Source: Flavobacterium collinsii
GTDB lineage: Bacteria; Bacteroidota; Bacteroidia; Flavobacteriales; Flavobacteriaceae
DNA length: 64,000 bases
Assembly (NCBI RefSeq): GCF_902804485.1
Contig: NZ_CADCST010000064.1
Span: 106,116-170,115 of the forward strand
Reading direction: 5' to 3'
A program made the translations under genes and the position numbers. Within the stretch, counting starts at the first letter, position 1; each line of letters opens with the position of its first letter. Shown here in pieces: positions 8,657-18,699 of this stretch. The notes under the pieces were generated by a model. It ran no database searches. It was not told the DNA's origin and was given only the letters and a program-made list of their open reading frames with translations.

Positions 8657-9691
8657 ATGTTATACTCAAAATACAAACTTATTTCATTTTTGACCAGCAT
8701 TTTTATCTGCTGTATCATCTTTAATGGTAAAGCACAGGTAAAACCTTTTTACACTGTCATGCCTTTTGAGGAAGAAATTTATTTTACAAAAACAGTCTTT
8801 CCTTTCAATTCCTCTTTTATGAAGAACCATAAGGTAAAAAGTATTGTTCTAAAAAATAATGATGAAAATGGGATAAATTATATTTACAATTTTAACCCGG
8901 ATGGCCAAGTCGTGAGTATAACTAACATACGACACAATAAAGAGAAAAGAGACACAACTTTCTATATAAGAAATTACTACAATCCAAAAGGGCTGATTGA
9001 TAAAAAAGCAAGCATTGATTATAATAATGGCATCGTAAAGATCAGTTCTTACCAATACGATGAAAAAAACAGAATTGATAAAATCCGATTCTTTTCATTG
9101 AATTCCGAAATGCCTAATAGACTACAAAATAGCGGTTGGTTAGGAGAATCATACCCGGGTGTAGATAAAATAGTAACACTTGGTACTTTACCAAATGAAA
9201 ACCTTCTAAATAAAATGATCGAAGAAAACTCTTTTTCTTCATGGCACTATCGCTATTATAACGAAAATAGATTTGAAGTAGAAGAGTGCACGGAATATTA
9301 TGATTTTTTAAAGAAGAATGACAATCAAGAGACTTGTAATCAGAAAAAAACGTATTATTATCTAGACGGAATCCCTGTTGCTTTGTTTCTACATAATGGC
9401 TGTGTCGATAAGACCACTCCATCTAAACTATACCAATTTAAAGAAGGATTTCTTTCAGCTCTGGCTGATGCTCCAAACAGCATTGAACCCCAAAGCGAAA
9501 AATACACTTATAATAAGAATAAAAATCTGGTACTGATGGAGGATATATGGAGTGCGCAAAAAGTAAGCGAATTGGTGATGACTTATGATAAAAAAGGCTT
9601 TCTCACAACAATACAAAGAAAATCAGACACAGCTAAGATGAGTCATTACTTTGAGGATCGAATTCTAAACATAACCTACAGCTTTTACTAA
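8657..9691 (+). CDS. Exported hypothetical protein
   Basis: 344 aa. Residues 1-26 form a clear signal peptide (LISFLTSIFICCIIFNGKAQ, cleavage after GKA). The rest contains several lines of the form xYxYxxNGQVxxIxNxR and YDEKNRIDKIRF, which resemble RHS/YD-like beta-strand repeats seen in many Flavobacteria secreted proteins, but too few and too irregular for a firm family call. No catalytic motif recognised. It stands alone, 75 bp before the next gene. Confidence 0.65.
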   Translation: MLYSKYKLISFLTSIFICCIIFNGKAQVKPFYTVMPFEEEIYFTKTVFPFNSSFMKNHKVKSIVLKNNDENGINYIYNFNPDGQVVSITNIRHNKEKRDTTFYIRNYYNPKGLIDKKASIDYNNGIVKISSYQYDEKNRIDKIRFFSLNSEMPNRLQNSGWLGESYPGVDKIVTLGTLPNENLLNKMIEENSFSSWHYRYYNENRFEVEECTEYYDFLKKNDNQETCNQKKTYYYLDGIPVALFLHNGCVDKTTPSKLYQFKEGFLSALADAPNSIEPQSEKYTYNKNKNLVLMEDIWSAQKVSELVMTYDKKGFLTTIQRKSDTAKMSHYFEDRILNITYSFY

Positions 9692-9766
9692 TTGTCGAAA
9701 TTAGATCTATCTTTCTTAAATTCGCTTCAACAACTGTAATGTTTAATTTCTAACTCCTAACAAAAA

Positions 9767-10363
9767 ATGGATTTTCAGAATAATGAATTTTCAAAAATAG
9801 AGTCATTAGAATCAAAGAAAACAACTTTTATAGTAAAGTTTTTAGGGGCAATTATTTTTATAGGTACCGTTTTAGGAATAATTAACTTAGAAATAATTAT
9901 TATCGAATCTAAACTATCTGTTGAATTTAAAATTTGTTCTGCAGTACTATCCGTAATTCTTTTATCTTTTTTGGTGTATTTTGTAGTAAAGGATATGATT
10001 ATTCACCAAAAAAACAAAATCACAAAAGTAATAGTGGATCAAAATGGTTTGCACCATTATAAAGATGAAATAATTCTTGAATCCCTAACTTTTGAGTCTT
10101 TATGTCCAACTCCCGATCTGAAAAATTATGATATCGTTTTATCGGTGGGAGAAGATGCAGCTCATGATATTTGTTTGTATTACTTCGATAACTCCAGAAA
10201 CGCAATAATGTATAAAGCCATTACATTCAACACTCCGTTTTCAATACGCAATGCAAAAGAACTAAAAAGACATTTCATAAAGGGCGTTTTAAAGTTCCGA
10301 TCTGATTTGAAAGTTTCACCAAAGGTGCTGGATTTTTTAAATTTAAACGATTTACAAAATTAA
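9767..10363 (+). CDS. Hypothetical membrane protein, two N-terminal TM helices
   Basis: 198 aa. Two hydrophobic helices (about residues 25-45 and 55-75) are followed by a ~120-residue soluble part rich in beta-type sequence. The layout is that of PH-like membrane-anchored proteins, but no motif confirms it. Same strand as the preceding exported protein; cotranscription is possible. Confidence 0.6.
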   Translation: MDFQNNEFSKIESLESKKTTFIVKFLGAIIFIGTVLGIINLEIIIIESKLSVEFKICSAVLSVILLSFLVYFVVKDMIIHQKNKITKVIVDQNGLHHYKDEIILESLTFESLCPTPDLKNYDIVLSVGEDAAHDICLYYFDNSRNAIMYKAITFNTPFSIRNAKELKRHFIKGVLKFRSDLKVSPKVLDFLNLNDLQN

Positions 10364-10572
10364 AAATATCTAAAATTGTCTCGATCTGAATTTATCTTAC
10401 GGGATTCAACAAGCCTCCCAATGTTAATTTGTTATGTAAGTCGTTATGTTTTAAACTCATAAATTTAAAATACTTCCTTCTTAAAAGAATCTTTTCCTAT
10501 TTGTAAAATAAACTCTTCTGTATAAATATACCCAGAATTATCCTAAATGCTCTTTAGAGTATACTATTATAA

Positions 10573-10615
10573 CAAAAAAATCCATCATCTCTACAAATTA
10601 ATCTAAAGATGATGA
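10573..10615 (-). terminator. Terminator of the RND efflux operon
   Basis: catcatct / agatgatg form an 8 bp stem, followed on the minus strand by seven U, about 20 bp after the last gene's stop at 10633. Confidence 0.85.
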
Positions 10616-10632
10616 ACTCTTGAATATTATTT

Positions 10633-12042
10633 TTATTGCACTCCTCCGCCTAAGGCGCGGTATAAATTTATTGCTGCATCTAGCTTTTCTAATTTTATAG
10701 TCACAACATCAAGTTCGTTTTGTAAAGAACTATTTTGCGCTACAATTACTTCAAGATAACTTGCCATTCCGCTTTTGTATAAAAGACCTGCATCTGCAGT
10801 TGCTTTTTCTAACGAAGCTGATTTTTCTGTTACAAGTGTAATACGCTCATCTGCATATTTTAGTTTTGACAAAGCATCATTTACTTCACCAACCGCAGTT
10901 ATGTAAGATTGTTTAAATTGAATCGCTGCTTTTTCTTGTTCCAAAAGTGCAACCTGATAGGCTGTTCTTAACTCTTTCTTTCTAAATATAGGCTGCACTA
11001 AATTTGCTGCAATCGATTTGGTTACAGATCCCGGAAAATTAAACCAGGTATCAAACTCAAATGAATTTACACCAATCGACGGACTCAAACTTAATGTTGG
11101 GTACATCGTAGCTTTTGCTAATCCAGTTTTTGCATAAGCCGACATTACAGCATATTCACTTGCTTTAATATCTGGTCTTCTGCTTAAAAGTGAAGCTGGA
11201 ATTCCTGCCGGAACCTCAACCTCAAATTCTGATGCATTTAAGTTTCCTGCACGTGCTACAGTATTTGGATATTCTCCGCATAAAATCTGTAATGCATTTT
11301 CCTGAACTGCAATATTCGCTTTTGCTAAAGGAACCAATAATTCGGCTGTTTTTTTCTGAGCTTCACTTTGGTTTACTGCCAGAGAACTTATTGATCCTGC
11401 AGTGTATTGCAACTTCATCATGTTTAAAGTGCTACTGCTCAATTCTATATTTTTCTGAGCAATTTTAAGCTGTTCGTCTAATCCTAAAAGGTTATAATAA
11501 GCTTGCGCTACCTGAACAATTATTCTGGTTTTTAATGCCGAAAGATTTTCTTTCTGAGCAAAATAAGTGGCTTTTGCGTCTCTTTTTTGCATTGCTGCTT
11601 TTCCCCAAATATCAACTTCCCAGGACATACGAAGATTGGCGCTGTAATCATCCAAATAATCTTTACTCGTAAATTGGGCACTTAAGGAACCATTCAGCGA
11701 ATTTTTAGACTGATAAGCTCTACTTGCTCCTGCATCAAAATCAAGTGTAGGAAGCAATGCTAATTTTGCCTGCCTATAATTCAAATCCAGCTGTTCCATG
11801 CTTTTCATTGCGATAAGCACCTCGTTATTTTTAACGAGGGCTTTTTCAATTAAATCAACCAGTAATGGATCTTTGTAATAACTTTTCCACGGAAGTAAAA
11901 CCGTATCACCCGTTACAGCAATTTCTTCGCGGTATTTATCAGGTGAATTTAATGCTGCACGGGAATATTTTTTTCCTACCACACATGACGTCAAAATCAA
12001 GCCGGTAAACAAAGTAATTCCTATTTTATATAGTATTTTCAT
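10633..12042 (-). CDS. RND efflux outer-membrane lipoprotein (NodT/OprM family)
   Basis: 469 aa, TolC-like outer-membrane channel that completes a tripartite pump. The lipobox LTSC lies at residues 17-20. Two long helical outer-membrane-factor repeats contain AYYNLLGLDEQLKIAQKNIELSS and the second-half copy with ASLEKATADAGLLYKSGMASYLEV, plus the signature RRPDIKASEYAVMSAYAKTGLAKA. It starts 2 bp after the pump gene and shares its transcript. Confidence 0.92.
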   Translation of the reverse strand: MKILYKIGITLFTGLILTSCVVGKKYSRAALNSPDKYREEIAVTGDTVLLPWKSYYKDPLLVDLIEKALVKNNEVLIAMKSMEQLDLNYRQAKLALLPTLDFDAGASRAYQSKNSLNGSLSAQFTSKDYLDDYSANLRMSWEVDIWGKAAMQKRDAKATYFAQKENLSALKTRIIVQVAQAYYNLLGLDEQLKIAQKNIELSSSTLNMMKLQYTAGSISSLAVNQSEAQKKTAELLVPLAKANIAVQENALQILCGEYPNTVARAGNLNASEFEVEVPAGIPASLLSRRPDIKASEYAVMSAYAKTGLAKATMYPTLSLSPSIGVNSFEFDTWFNFPGSVTKSIAANLVQPIFRKKELRTAYQVALLEQEKAAIQFKQSYITAVGEVNDALSKLKYADERITLVTEKSASLEKATADAGLLYKSGMASYLEVIVAQNSSLQNELDVVTIKLEKLDAAINLYRALGGGVQ

Positions 12043-12044
12043 TA

Positions 12045-15000
12045 TTATTCTTTTATAGATTGAACTATGGTTTTCTTGCCCGAAACTTTTTCCTGTAAAT
12101 ATTGAAATACAATGAAGAGCAACGGAATCACAAAAACTCCCAAAATAACTCCGCTCAACATCCCGATTGAAGCGCTCACACTTATCGATCTGTTTCCTAC
12201 TGCTGTTCCTCCAGAAGCAAACATCAACGGAATCATACCTACAATAAAAGCAAGCGAAGTCATGATAATTGGTCGCAACCTTGACCTTGCACCTTCAATT
12301 GCCGCTTCAACAATACTTAAACCTGATATACGCCTTTGAAGTGCAAACTCTACAATTAAAATGGCATTTTTCGCGAGAAGTCCCACTAGCATAATGAGTC
12401 CGACCTGAACGTAAATATTGTTATCCAAACCAACAGCTTTTACTCCGGCGAAAGCGCCTAAAATTCCTGTTGGAATCGAAAGTAAAACCGCCAACGGTAG
12501 TAAATAACTTTCATACTGTGCTGCCAATAAAAAGAATACAAACAACAGACATAATCCGAAAATGGCAATCGTTTGGTTTCCTCCAGCTTTTTCTTCCAAA
12601 CTTAAACCTGTCCATTCGTAACTGTAATCAGCTGGAAGTTTATCTAAAACCTTTTCTAAATTCCCCATAATCTGACCGTTACTGTAACCCGGCAATGCCA
12701 TTGCTGTAATATTTACCGAATTGTAAAGGTTGTAACGGTCTACCGATTCCGGTCCGTACACTTTATGGAATTTTACGATTGATTTTACAGGAACCATCTG
12801 CATCTGTGCATTTCTAACGAAAATTTCGTTAAATGCATCCTCATCCATTCTGAAAATTCCATCGGCTTTTACATTAACTCTGTAAAACTTACCAAATCGG
12901 GTAAAATCTGACGATTGATCTCCGGCAAAATATGTCTGAATATTTCCTAGCAGTTCTTTTATGTTCACTCCCATTTGACGTGCTTTGTCCTCATCAACTT
13001 CCAATTCCAGCTGTGGATAATCGGCTCTAAAAGTCGTATACGCATATTGAACTCCGGGTTGCTGCATAATTTGTGCGATCACTTTATCTGACATTGCTTT
13101 TAAAACTTCCGGACTTCTTGCCATTCTGTCCTGCAATACAATTTCGGCACCACTTGTTACACCAAATCCTTCTACAGGTGGCATTCTAAACACCATAACC
13201 GAACCTTCTTTGATTGTGGATAATTTGGCTGCAACACTATTCAAAATTTCATCAATATCTTTAACTTCACCTCTTTCTTTTTTAGGCTTTAATTTAATAA
13301 AACCTAATCCGTATGCGGTACTGGAACTGTTACTCAAAATATTAAATCCGGTAATACTGGTGTTAACATCAATCGCTTTTTCTGATTCTAATATTTTCTC
13401 CATTCTCTGAACTACTTCAGTCGTACGATCTAGCGCTGTTCCCGGTGGCATAGATAAGCTGTACACCATAAAACCATCATCTTCAAGCGGAACGAAACTT
13501 TTTGGCGTTGACATCATCATATAAACTGCAAGAGCTGTTATACCGGTAATTAATCCTGCTGCAATCCATTTTCTTCCCACAAGGAAGCGAACACCTTTGA
13601 TATATCTTCCGGTAAAATTGTTGAAACCCGTATTGAAACCCACAAAAAAACGGTCTTTAAAACTGGTTTTATGTTCGTGATTTCCGTGTTTGTCACCATG
13701 ATTTTTTAATAAAAGCGCACATAAAGCAGGAGTTAACGTCAAGGCATTTACAGCCGAAATAATAATCGCAATTGCCAAAGTATAAGCAAATTGTTTATAG
13801 AAAATCCCTGAAGATCCTGTCATAAAACCAATTGGAATAAATACAGCCGACATGACTAAAGTAATAGAAACTACCGCTCCGGTAATTTCTGCCATTGCAC
13901 TATGAGTCGCTTCTTTGGCCGAAATACCGGCGTCTTCTTCCATTTTACTGTGAACGGCTTCGACTACAACAATAGCATCATCCACTACAATTCCGATGGC
14001 CAAAACCAAGGCAAAAAGTGTTAGAATGTTGATGGTAAATCCGAAAACCAACAGAAAGAAAAAGGTTCCTACAATCGCTACTGGCACCGCAATAGCTGGA
14101 ATTATCGTGGAGCGAATGTCCTGAAGGAATATAAATACGACAATAAATACCAGAATAAAAGCTTCTAACAAAGTCGATTTTACCTGTCCTGTCGCTTCGT
14201 CCAAACGTTCTTTGGTACTCATTACGTTCACGTATTTAATTCCGGGAGGAAAAGACTTCGATAATCGCTCTACTTCTTTATTAATCCCGATTTCAATATC
14301 GTTTGCATTAGAACCCGAAGTCTGTAAAATTGCCATTGTAACCGCATTTTTACTGTTCGATTTATTGTCCCCGCTATAAGAGATCGAACCAAATTCTACT
14401 CTTGCCACATCTTTAAGACGCAACAAATTATTACCGTCATTTTTAACCACAATATTTTCATATTGTTCCGGTTTGTTTTTCTTTCCTTTATATCGAATTA
14501 CATATTCTAAAGCCGCTTTTGATTCTTCTCCAAGTTTCCCCGGAGCCGATTCTAAACTTTGATCTGCAATTGCCTGCGTAACATCAGATGGAACCAAACC
14601 TGCATTTGCCATTTTTCTTGGGTCAAGCCAAATTCTCATAGAGTAATCTTTCTGACCAAAAATCTGAACCTGACCTACGCCAGGAACACGTTTCATTTGC
14701 GGAACCAAATTGATATTAGCATAATTCTGAAGAAAAAGCTCATCGTACTTGTTATTATCATCTGTATACAAGTTGAAAATAACAATCATACTGTTTTGCT
14801 GTTTCGATGTTGTAAGTCCCATTCTGATTACTTCTTGCGGAAGTTTTGGAGTCGCTTGCTGCACTCTGTTTTGAACGTTTACCGCAGCCTGATCCGGATC
14901 TACCCCTTGTTTGAAAATAACGCTGATCGAAAAAGATCCGTCATTACTTGCAGAAGATTTAATGTACTGCATATTCTCAACACCATTAATCTGTTCTTCT

Positions 15001-15194
15001 AACGGAGTTACTACGGAACGGATTACTGTTTCACTATTTCCTCCCGGATACGAGCCACTAACCATTACCGTTGGCGGCGAAATATCAGGAAATCTGGTAA
15101 CCGATAATCTGGTAAGACCAATAATACCCAAGATCACCAGAACAATGGAAATTACTGTGGCCAATACCGGCCTGTCTATTATTTTTTTTAACAT
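12045..15194 (-). CDS. RND efflux transporter, HAE-1 (AcrB-like)
   Basis: 1049 aa, inner-membrane proton-driven pump with twelve TM helices and two large periplasmic loops. TM4 carries the proton-relay aspartates (AIGIVVDDAIVVVEAVH) and TM10 the lysine (GLLAKNAILIVEF). N-terminus MLKKIIDRPVLATVISIVLV is typical. A His-rich cytoplasmic linker (KNHGDKHGNHEHK) before the mid-protein amphipathic segment is unusual but not a heavy-metal-pump signature, since the substrate-loop features are HAE-1-like. It lies between adaptor and outer-membrane factor. Confidence 0.94.
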   Translation of the reverse strand: MLKKIIDRPVLATVISIVLVILGIIGLTRLSVTRFPDISPPTVMVSGSYPGGNSETVIRSVVTPLEEQINGVENMQYIKSSASNDGSFSISVIFKQGVDPDQAAVNVQNRVQQATPKLPQEVIRMGLTTSKQQNSMIVIFNLYTDDNNKYDELFLQNYANINLVPQMKRVPGVGQVQIFGQKDYSMRIWLDPRKMANAGLVPSDVTQAIADQSLESAPGKLGEESKAALEYVIRYKGKKNKPEQYENIVVKNDGNNLLRLKDVARVEFGSISYSGDNKSNSKNAVTMAILQTSGSNANDIEIGINKEVERLSKSFPPGIKYVNVMSTKERLDEATGQVKSTLLEAFILVFIVVFIFLQDIRSTIIPAIAVPVAIVGTFFFLLVFGFTINILTLFALVLAIGIVVDDAIVVVEAVHSKMEEDAGISAKEATHSAMAEITGAVVSITLVMSAVFIPIGFMTGSSGIFYKQFAYTLAIAIIISAVNALTLTPALCALLLKNHGDKHGNHEHKTSFKDRFFVGFNTGFNNFTGRYIKGVRFLVGRKWIAAGLITGITALAVYMMMSTPKSFVPLEDDGFMVYSLSMPPGTALDRTTEVVQRMEKILESEKAIDVNTSITGFNILSNSSSTAYGLGFIKLKPKKERGEVKDIDEILNSVAAKLSTIKEGSVMVFRMPPVEGFGVTSGAEIVLQDRMARSPEVLKAMSDKVIAQIMQQPGVQYAYTTFRADYPQLELEVDEDKARQMGVNIKELLGNIQTYFAGDQSSDFTRFGKFYRVNVKADGIFRMDEDAFNEIFVRNAQMQMVPVKSIVKFHKVYGPESVDRYNLYNSVNITAMALPGYSNGQIMGNLEKVLDKLPADYSYEWTGLSLEEKAGGNQTIAIFGLCLLFVFFLLAAQYESYLLPLAVLLSIPTGILGAFAGVKAVGLDNNIYVQVGLIMLVGLLAKNAILIVEFALQRRISGLSIVEAAIEGARSRLRPIIMTSLAFIVGMIPLMFASGGTAVGNRSISVSASIGMLSGVILGVFVIPLLFIVFQYLQEKVSGKKTIVQSIKE

Positions 15195-15265
15195 GGAAAA
15201 TGTTATTTATATTAAAAACTAAAAATTATTTTTACTAAGAGCCTTTACGATAATAGCATTTAGCA

Positions 15266-16384
15266 TTACTTGATTATCGCTCTTACTTCGATACCATCAC
15301 TTAGCACATCGATAGAATTTAATGCAATCTTATCACCGCTTTTTACACCGTTTTTTACAAAATAATTTGTACCGGAACTTCCGGCAACTTCAATTGGAGT
15401 CATGGCTATTTTATTGCCTTTACCTAAAACAAAAACAAAAAACTTATCCTGAATATCTTTTACACTTGCCATTGGTACCGTTACAACAGAAGACAAACTG
15501 CTGTTTAAAATAATTCTTGCTGAACCTCCTGCACGCAAAAGTTTTTTAGGATTTGGAAAAATCGCTTTTAAGGCAATTGTTCCGGTAGTTCTGTCAATGT
15601 TTCCGCTGGCGATTTCTAATGTTCCTTTTTGATCGTATGCACTATCATCGGCCATAATAAGGCTTACTGTTTTCTTTGATTTTGAATCTTTGGAGAAAGT
15701 CAGATAATCAGATTCGCTCATCGAGAAGTAAACAAAAACTGTATTAATGTCTGATAAAATAGTTAACGGAACAGTATCTGATGGCGTAACCAAGTTTCCA
15801 ACACGATTTGGAATACGGCTGATATAACCGCTTACCGGAGCTTTTATCAAAGAGAAATCAGCGTTTAATTGTGAAGACCCTAAAGCTGCTTTTGCTTGTG
15901 CTGCCTGTGCCTGTGCTGCATCGTAATTTGCCTGTGCTGTTTTTAACTGCATGTCCGAATATACTTTTGCATCTACGAGAGGTTTCACTTTTTCAATTTC
16001 AAGTTTAGCATTCGCTAAGTTTGCCAAAGCACTTTTGTATGCTGCACGACTGCTGTTAACCTGCTCTGCGTAAACATCTCCTTTAATTTTAAAAAGTGAC
16101 TGTCCTTTGTTTACATAATCACCTTCTTTTACATAAATTGCTTCAAGGTATCCTGAAACCTGAGCTTTAATATCAACATTTACAGTACCTTCTACAGTTC
16201 CGGGGTATTTTTTCGCCACTTCACCTGTAACAGATTTTGCCTGAAAAAAATCTACTTCCGGTTTTGGAACCGCCATTGCATCTGCTTCAGATCCGCTTTT
16301 ACCGCATGAAGAAAAACCGATGATAATCAATAAGACTACAACCTTATTGAATGTTTTATAATTTTGAAAAAATTGTTTTGTCAT
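15266..16384 (-). CDS. RND efflux periplasmic adaptor (AcrA-like lipoprotein)
   Basis: 372 aa. Lipobox FSSC near residue 27. A split biotinyl-lipoyl motif (VDIKAQVSGYLEAIYVKEGDYVNKGQ and SLIKAPVSGYISR) flanks a coiled-coil hairpin rich in Ala, then a beta-barrel and membrane-proximal domain. It bridges the pump and outer-membrane factor. First gene of the three-gene operon; 71 bp separate it from the pump gene. Confidence 0.93.
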   Translation of the reverse strand: MTKQFFQNYKTFNKVVVLLIIIGFSSCGKSGSEADAMAVPKPEVDFFQAKSVTGEVAKKYPGTVEGTVNVDIKAQVSGYLEAIYVKEGDYVNKGQSLFKIKGDVYAEQVNSSRAAYKSALANLANAKLEIEKVKPLVDAKVYSDMQLKTAQANYDAAQAQAAQAKAALGSSQLNADFSLIKAPVSGYISRIPNRVGNLVTPSDTVPLTILSDINTVFVYFSMSESDYLTFSKDSKSKKTVSLIMADDSAYDQKGTLEIASGNIDRTTGTIALKAIFPNPKKLLRAGGSARIILNSSLSSVVTVPMASVKDIQDKFFVFVLGKGNKIAMTPIEVAGSSGTNYFVKNGVKSGDKIALNSIDVLSDGIEVRAIIK

Positions 16385-16546
16385 TTTATTTCACTTTAAT
16401 GAATACATAGAATTTGACCGCAAAAGAACAGCACAAAATGACCTTTAAACAGAAGAAAGTTACCCAAACGGAATTTTTCGATACTGAAACGAATGAGAAT
16501 GATAATGCCAAAGACACAATGGCACGAAGTTTAAATTTTTTGAATA

Positions 16547-16660
16547 GCCTCCAGTTTTAACTGGAGGTATTGATAGGATGGAAAAGACTTTAGTCAAACT
16601 CATCTTTTGGCTAAAGCCCTTGATAATGAATTTATTTTACCTCCAGTTAAAACTGGAGGC
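16547..16660. repeat. Nested palindromic REP-like element
   Basis: Perfect 23 bp inverted repeats (16547-16569 and 16638-16660, each itself a near-palindrome around cctccagtttt / aactggagg) enclose an inner pair, gactttagtcaaa (16586-16598) and tttggctaaagcc (16606-16618). The whole can fold into a long hairpin. It lies between the efflux operon and its likely regulators and codes for nothing. REP-like or a mobile mini-element is the best guess. Confidence 0.8.
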
Positions 16661-16717
16661 AACTAAAAAATATGATTTTACTTAGAACCTTAGCAACTTA
16701 GTATCTCAGGACCTTTA

Positions 16718-17473
16718 CTAGCGATCCATCCATTGTTTAAATACAGGCGCTTTTTCTCTGCTTATGATTACCTCACGTTCAGGATCTAACCTGAGCTGTA
16801 TTTTTAGCTTTGCATTAAAATAGTTTGAGATCGACTTTATGCTTTCCACCCGAATGAAAAACTGTCTGTTGGCACGAAAAAAAACATCCGGATCAAGTTC
16901 CTGCTCTAATTCTTCCATAGTCTGAGTTACGGGAATGGCCGTGCCGTCTTTAAGCACTAAATTACTGGTCTTAAATTCCGAATATATAAAATCAATATCG
17001 GCAACATCTACACTTTTATAACCGTCGCGATAGGTTACTAAAAAACGCAATCTAAAAGAGGGTTTATTCATAAAACCTTTTAGAATTCCGGCAATATCTG
17101 TGGTACTATTTTCAACTTTAGAAACGGACTTAAACTTTTTTAAAGCAAATTCAAGTTCGTTTTTTTCAATTGGCTTCATCAGGTAATCAATACTGTTTAC
17201 CTTAAAAGCTTTTATGGCATATTCGTCATAAGCTGTTGTAAAGATGACGGGAGAAGTAATTTCGACTTCATCAAAAATAGAGAAACTCAATCCGTCTGCC
17301 AGACGAATATCCATCGTGATTAAATCGGGCGCAGGGTTTGAATTCAGCCATTTAACTGAATCTGCAACGGTATCAATAATGGCCAGAATCTCACATTGAG
17401 GTTCCAGTTCTTCCAACAGTCTTTTCAAACGGCTGGCGTTGATACTTTCATCTTCTACAATTAAAATTTTCAT
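16718..17473 (-). CDS. LytTR-family response regulator
   Basis: 251 aa. The receiver domain has the acidic pocket (VEDES) and phosphoacceptor D55 (LITMDIRL); VIFTTAYDEYAIKAFKVNSIDYLMKPIEK is the classic switch region. The C-terminal LytTR DNA-binding domain contains FRANRQFFIRVESIKSI. It follows the kinase gene by 1 bp. Position 334 bp upstream of the efflux operon on the same strand suggests control of the pump. Confidence 0.93.
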   Translation of the reverse strand: MKILIVEDESINASRLKRLLEELEPQCEILAIIDTVADSVKWLNSNPAPDLITMDIRLADGLSFSIFDEVEITSPVIFTTAYDEYAIKAFKVNSIDYLMKPIEKNELEFALKKFKSVSKVENSTTDIAGILKGFMNKPSFRLRFLVTYRDGYKSVDVADIDFIYSEFKTSNLVLKDGTAIPVTQTMEELEQELDPDVFFRANRQFFIRVESIKSISNYFNAKLKIQLRLDPEREVIISREKAPVFKQWMDR

Positions 17474-17474
17474 A

Positions 17475-18575
17475 CTATTTTGAAATTAAAGGCAAACGTA
17501 CACAATAAGCCCCATTTGACTCCGAGAAAACGGGCATTCTATCGTGCAGAATTTTATATCGAAACTCAATATTTTTATGCCCGATTCCTGTTGAAACCAA
17601 ACTCTTTCCGGCTGTTGGCTGTAGATTATTTCTAACCACAAGATCACCAAGATCAGAATAAATAGAAATCGTAAGGGGATTTGACACTGTCGCCATATTA
17701 TGTTTTACGGCATTTTCGACTAATAATTGTAATGTTAATGGTGGTAAATGACGATCTAAACAAGTCATATCAATTTGAAGTTTCAAATCAACCTTTTCAC
17801 CAAGTCGTTTCTTTAAAAGATAAAAATAAGCATTCAAAAATTCAATCTCTTCTTTTACTGTTATGGTATCTTTATTTAGGTTTGAAATCATATAACGATA
17901 CACCTTTGTAATGTTCTCCAAAAATGATGCAGCGGCTTTTGGATCTTCATGAATTAGCTCGGTCAGAGCGCTGAAATTATTAAAGATAAAATGCGGATCA
18001 AGCTGTAATTTTAAGGACTCTAATTCATATTTTGCAGCAGCTTCCTGAAGTTCAGAAGCTTTTACTTTCAGTTCTGCCGCTTCTTCAGAAGTAACACGCC
18101 AGCGGTTCAGCAAAAATATACTCGTATGTATAAAACTTATAAAAAGGGATAATATCGCAGCCATTAAATTGGACTGCCAGATTTGAACAAGTTCACTTTC
18201 TTTTATTGGTGTCCAGGAATATAAATATTCCCACAGATACGAAAAAAAGTAGTTTAAAAGAATGTTACCTAAAATAATGCATACAAACTGTGCAAAAGCT
18301 CTGAAAATTGGTTTTTGCTCCCAACTGATCCAATAGTTTAGACTACGCCCAACAAAAAGACTTAACTCTGTAAGTACAGCACAATATACAAGGATTATAA
18401 ATATATCAAGCGTCCAATCTATTACTAATAAAGTATTATGCTCAAAATCCTGATAGGGATTCAGGAAATAATAAGAGGATAAATAAATCAGAAAAACCAC
18501 CGGTATAACAATAACTCTATAATATTTATAGAAAAAATTCTTTCCGGATAGTTTATTTTGAATACTTGAATTCAT
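17475..18575 (-). CDS. LytS/YehU-like sensor histidine kinase
   Basis: 366 aa. Four N-terminal TM helices, a short coiled coil (WRVTSEEAAELKVKASELQ), then the His_kinase box with phospho-acceptor in LKLQLDPHFIFNNFSALTEL and a degenerate HATPase_c domain (LPPLTLQLLVENAVKHN). No extracellular sensor domain is visible, so sensing is probably within the membrane segment. First gene of the two-component pair. Confidence 0.92.
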   Translation of the reverse strand: MNSSIQNKLSGKNFFYKYYRVIVIPVVFLIYLSSYYFLNPYQDFEHNTLLVIDWTLDIFIILVYCAVLTELSLFVGRSLNYWISWEQKPIFRAFAQFVCIILGNILLNYFFSYLWEYLYSWTPIKESELVQIWQSNLMAAILSLFISFIHTSIFLLNRWRVTSEEAAELKVKASELQEAAAKYELESLKLQLDPHFIFNNFSALTELIHEDPKAAASFLENITKVYRYMISNLNKDTITVKEEIEFLNAYFYLLKKRLGEKVDLKLQIDMTCLDRHLPPLTLQLLVENAVKHNMATVSNPLTISIYSDLGDLVVRNNLQPTAGKSLVSTGIGHKNIEFRYKILHDRMPVFSESNGAYCVRLPLISK

Positions 18576-18699
18576 TAACTAATAATTGGTTAAATATTAA
18601 ATTTATGCATTTTAATTGAGACAAAGATAAAAATTGACAATGCCTATTACACTTCTAAAATCTTTTTCTTCCTGACAGATGATCTTAGTTTATTGTTTT

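Noticed and set aside
14559..15222. Plus-strand frames of 103-147 codons over the RND gene
   Set aside because: Fully antisense to conserved RND sequence, with low-complexity content and no motif.
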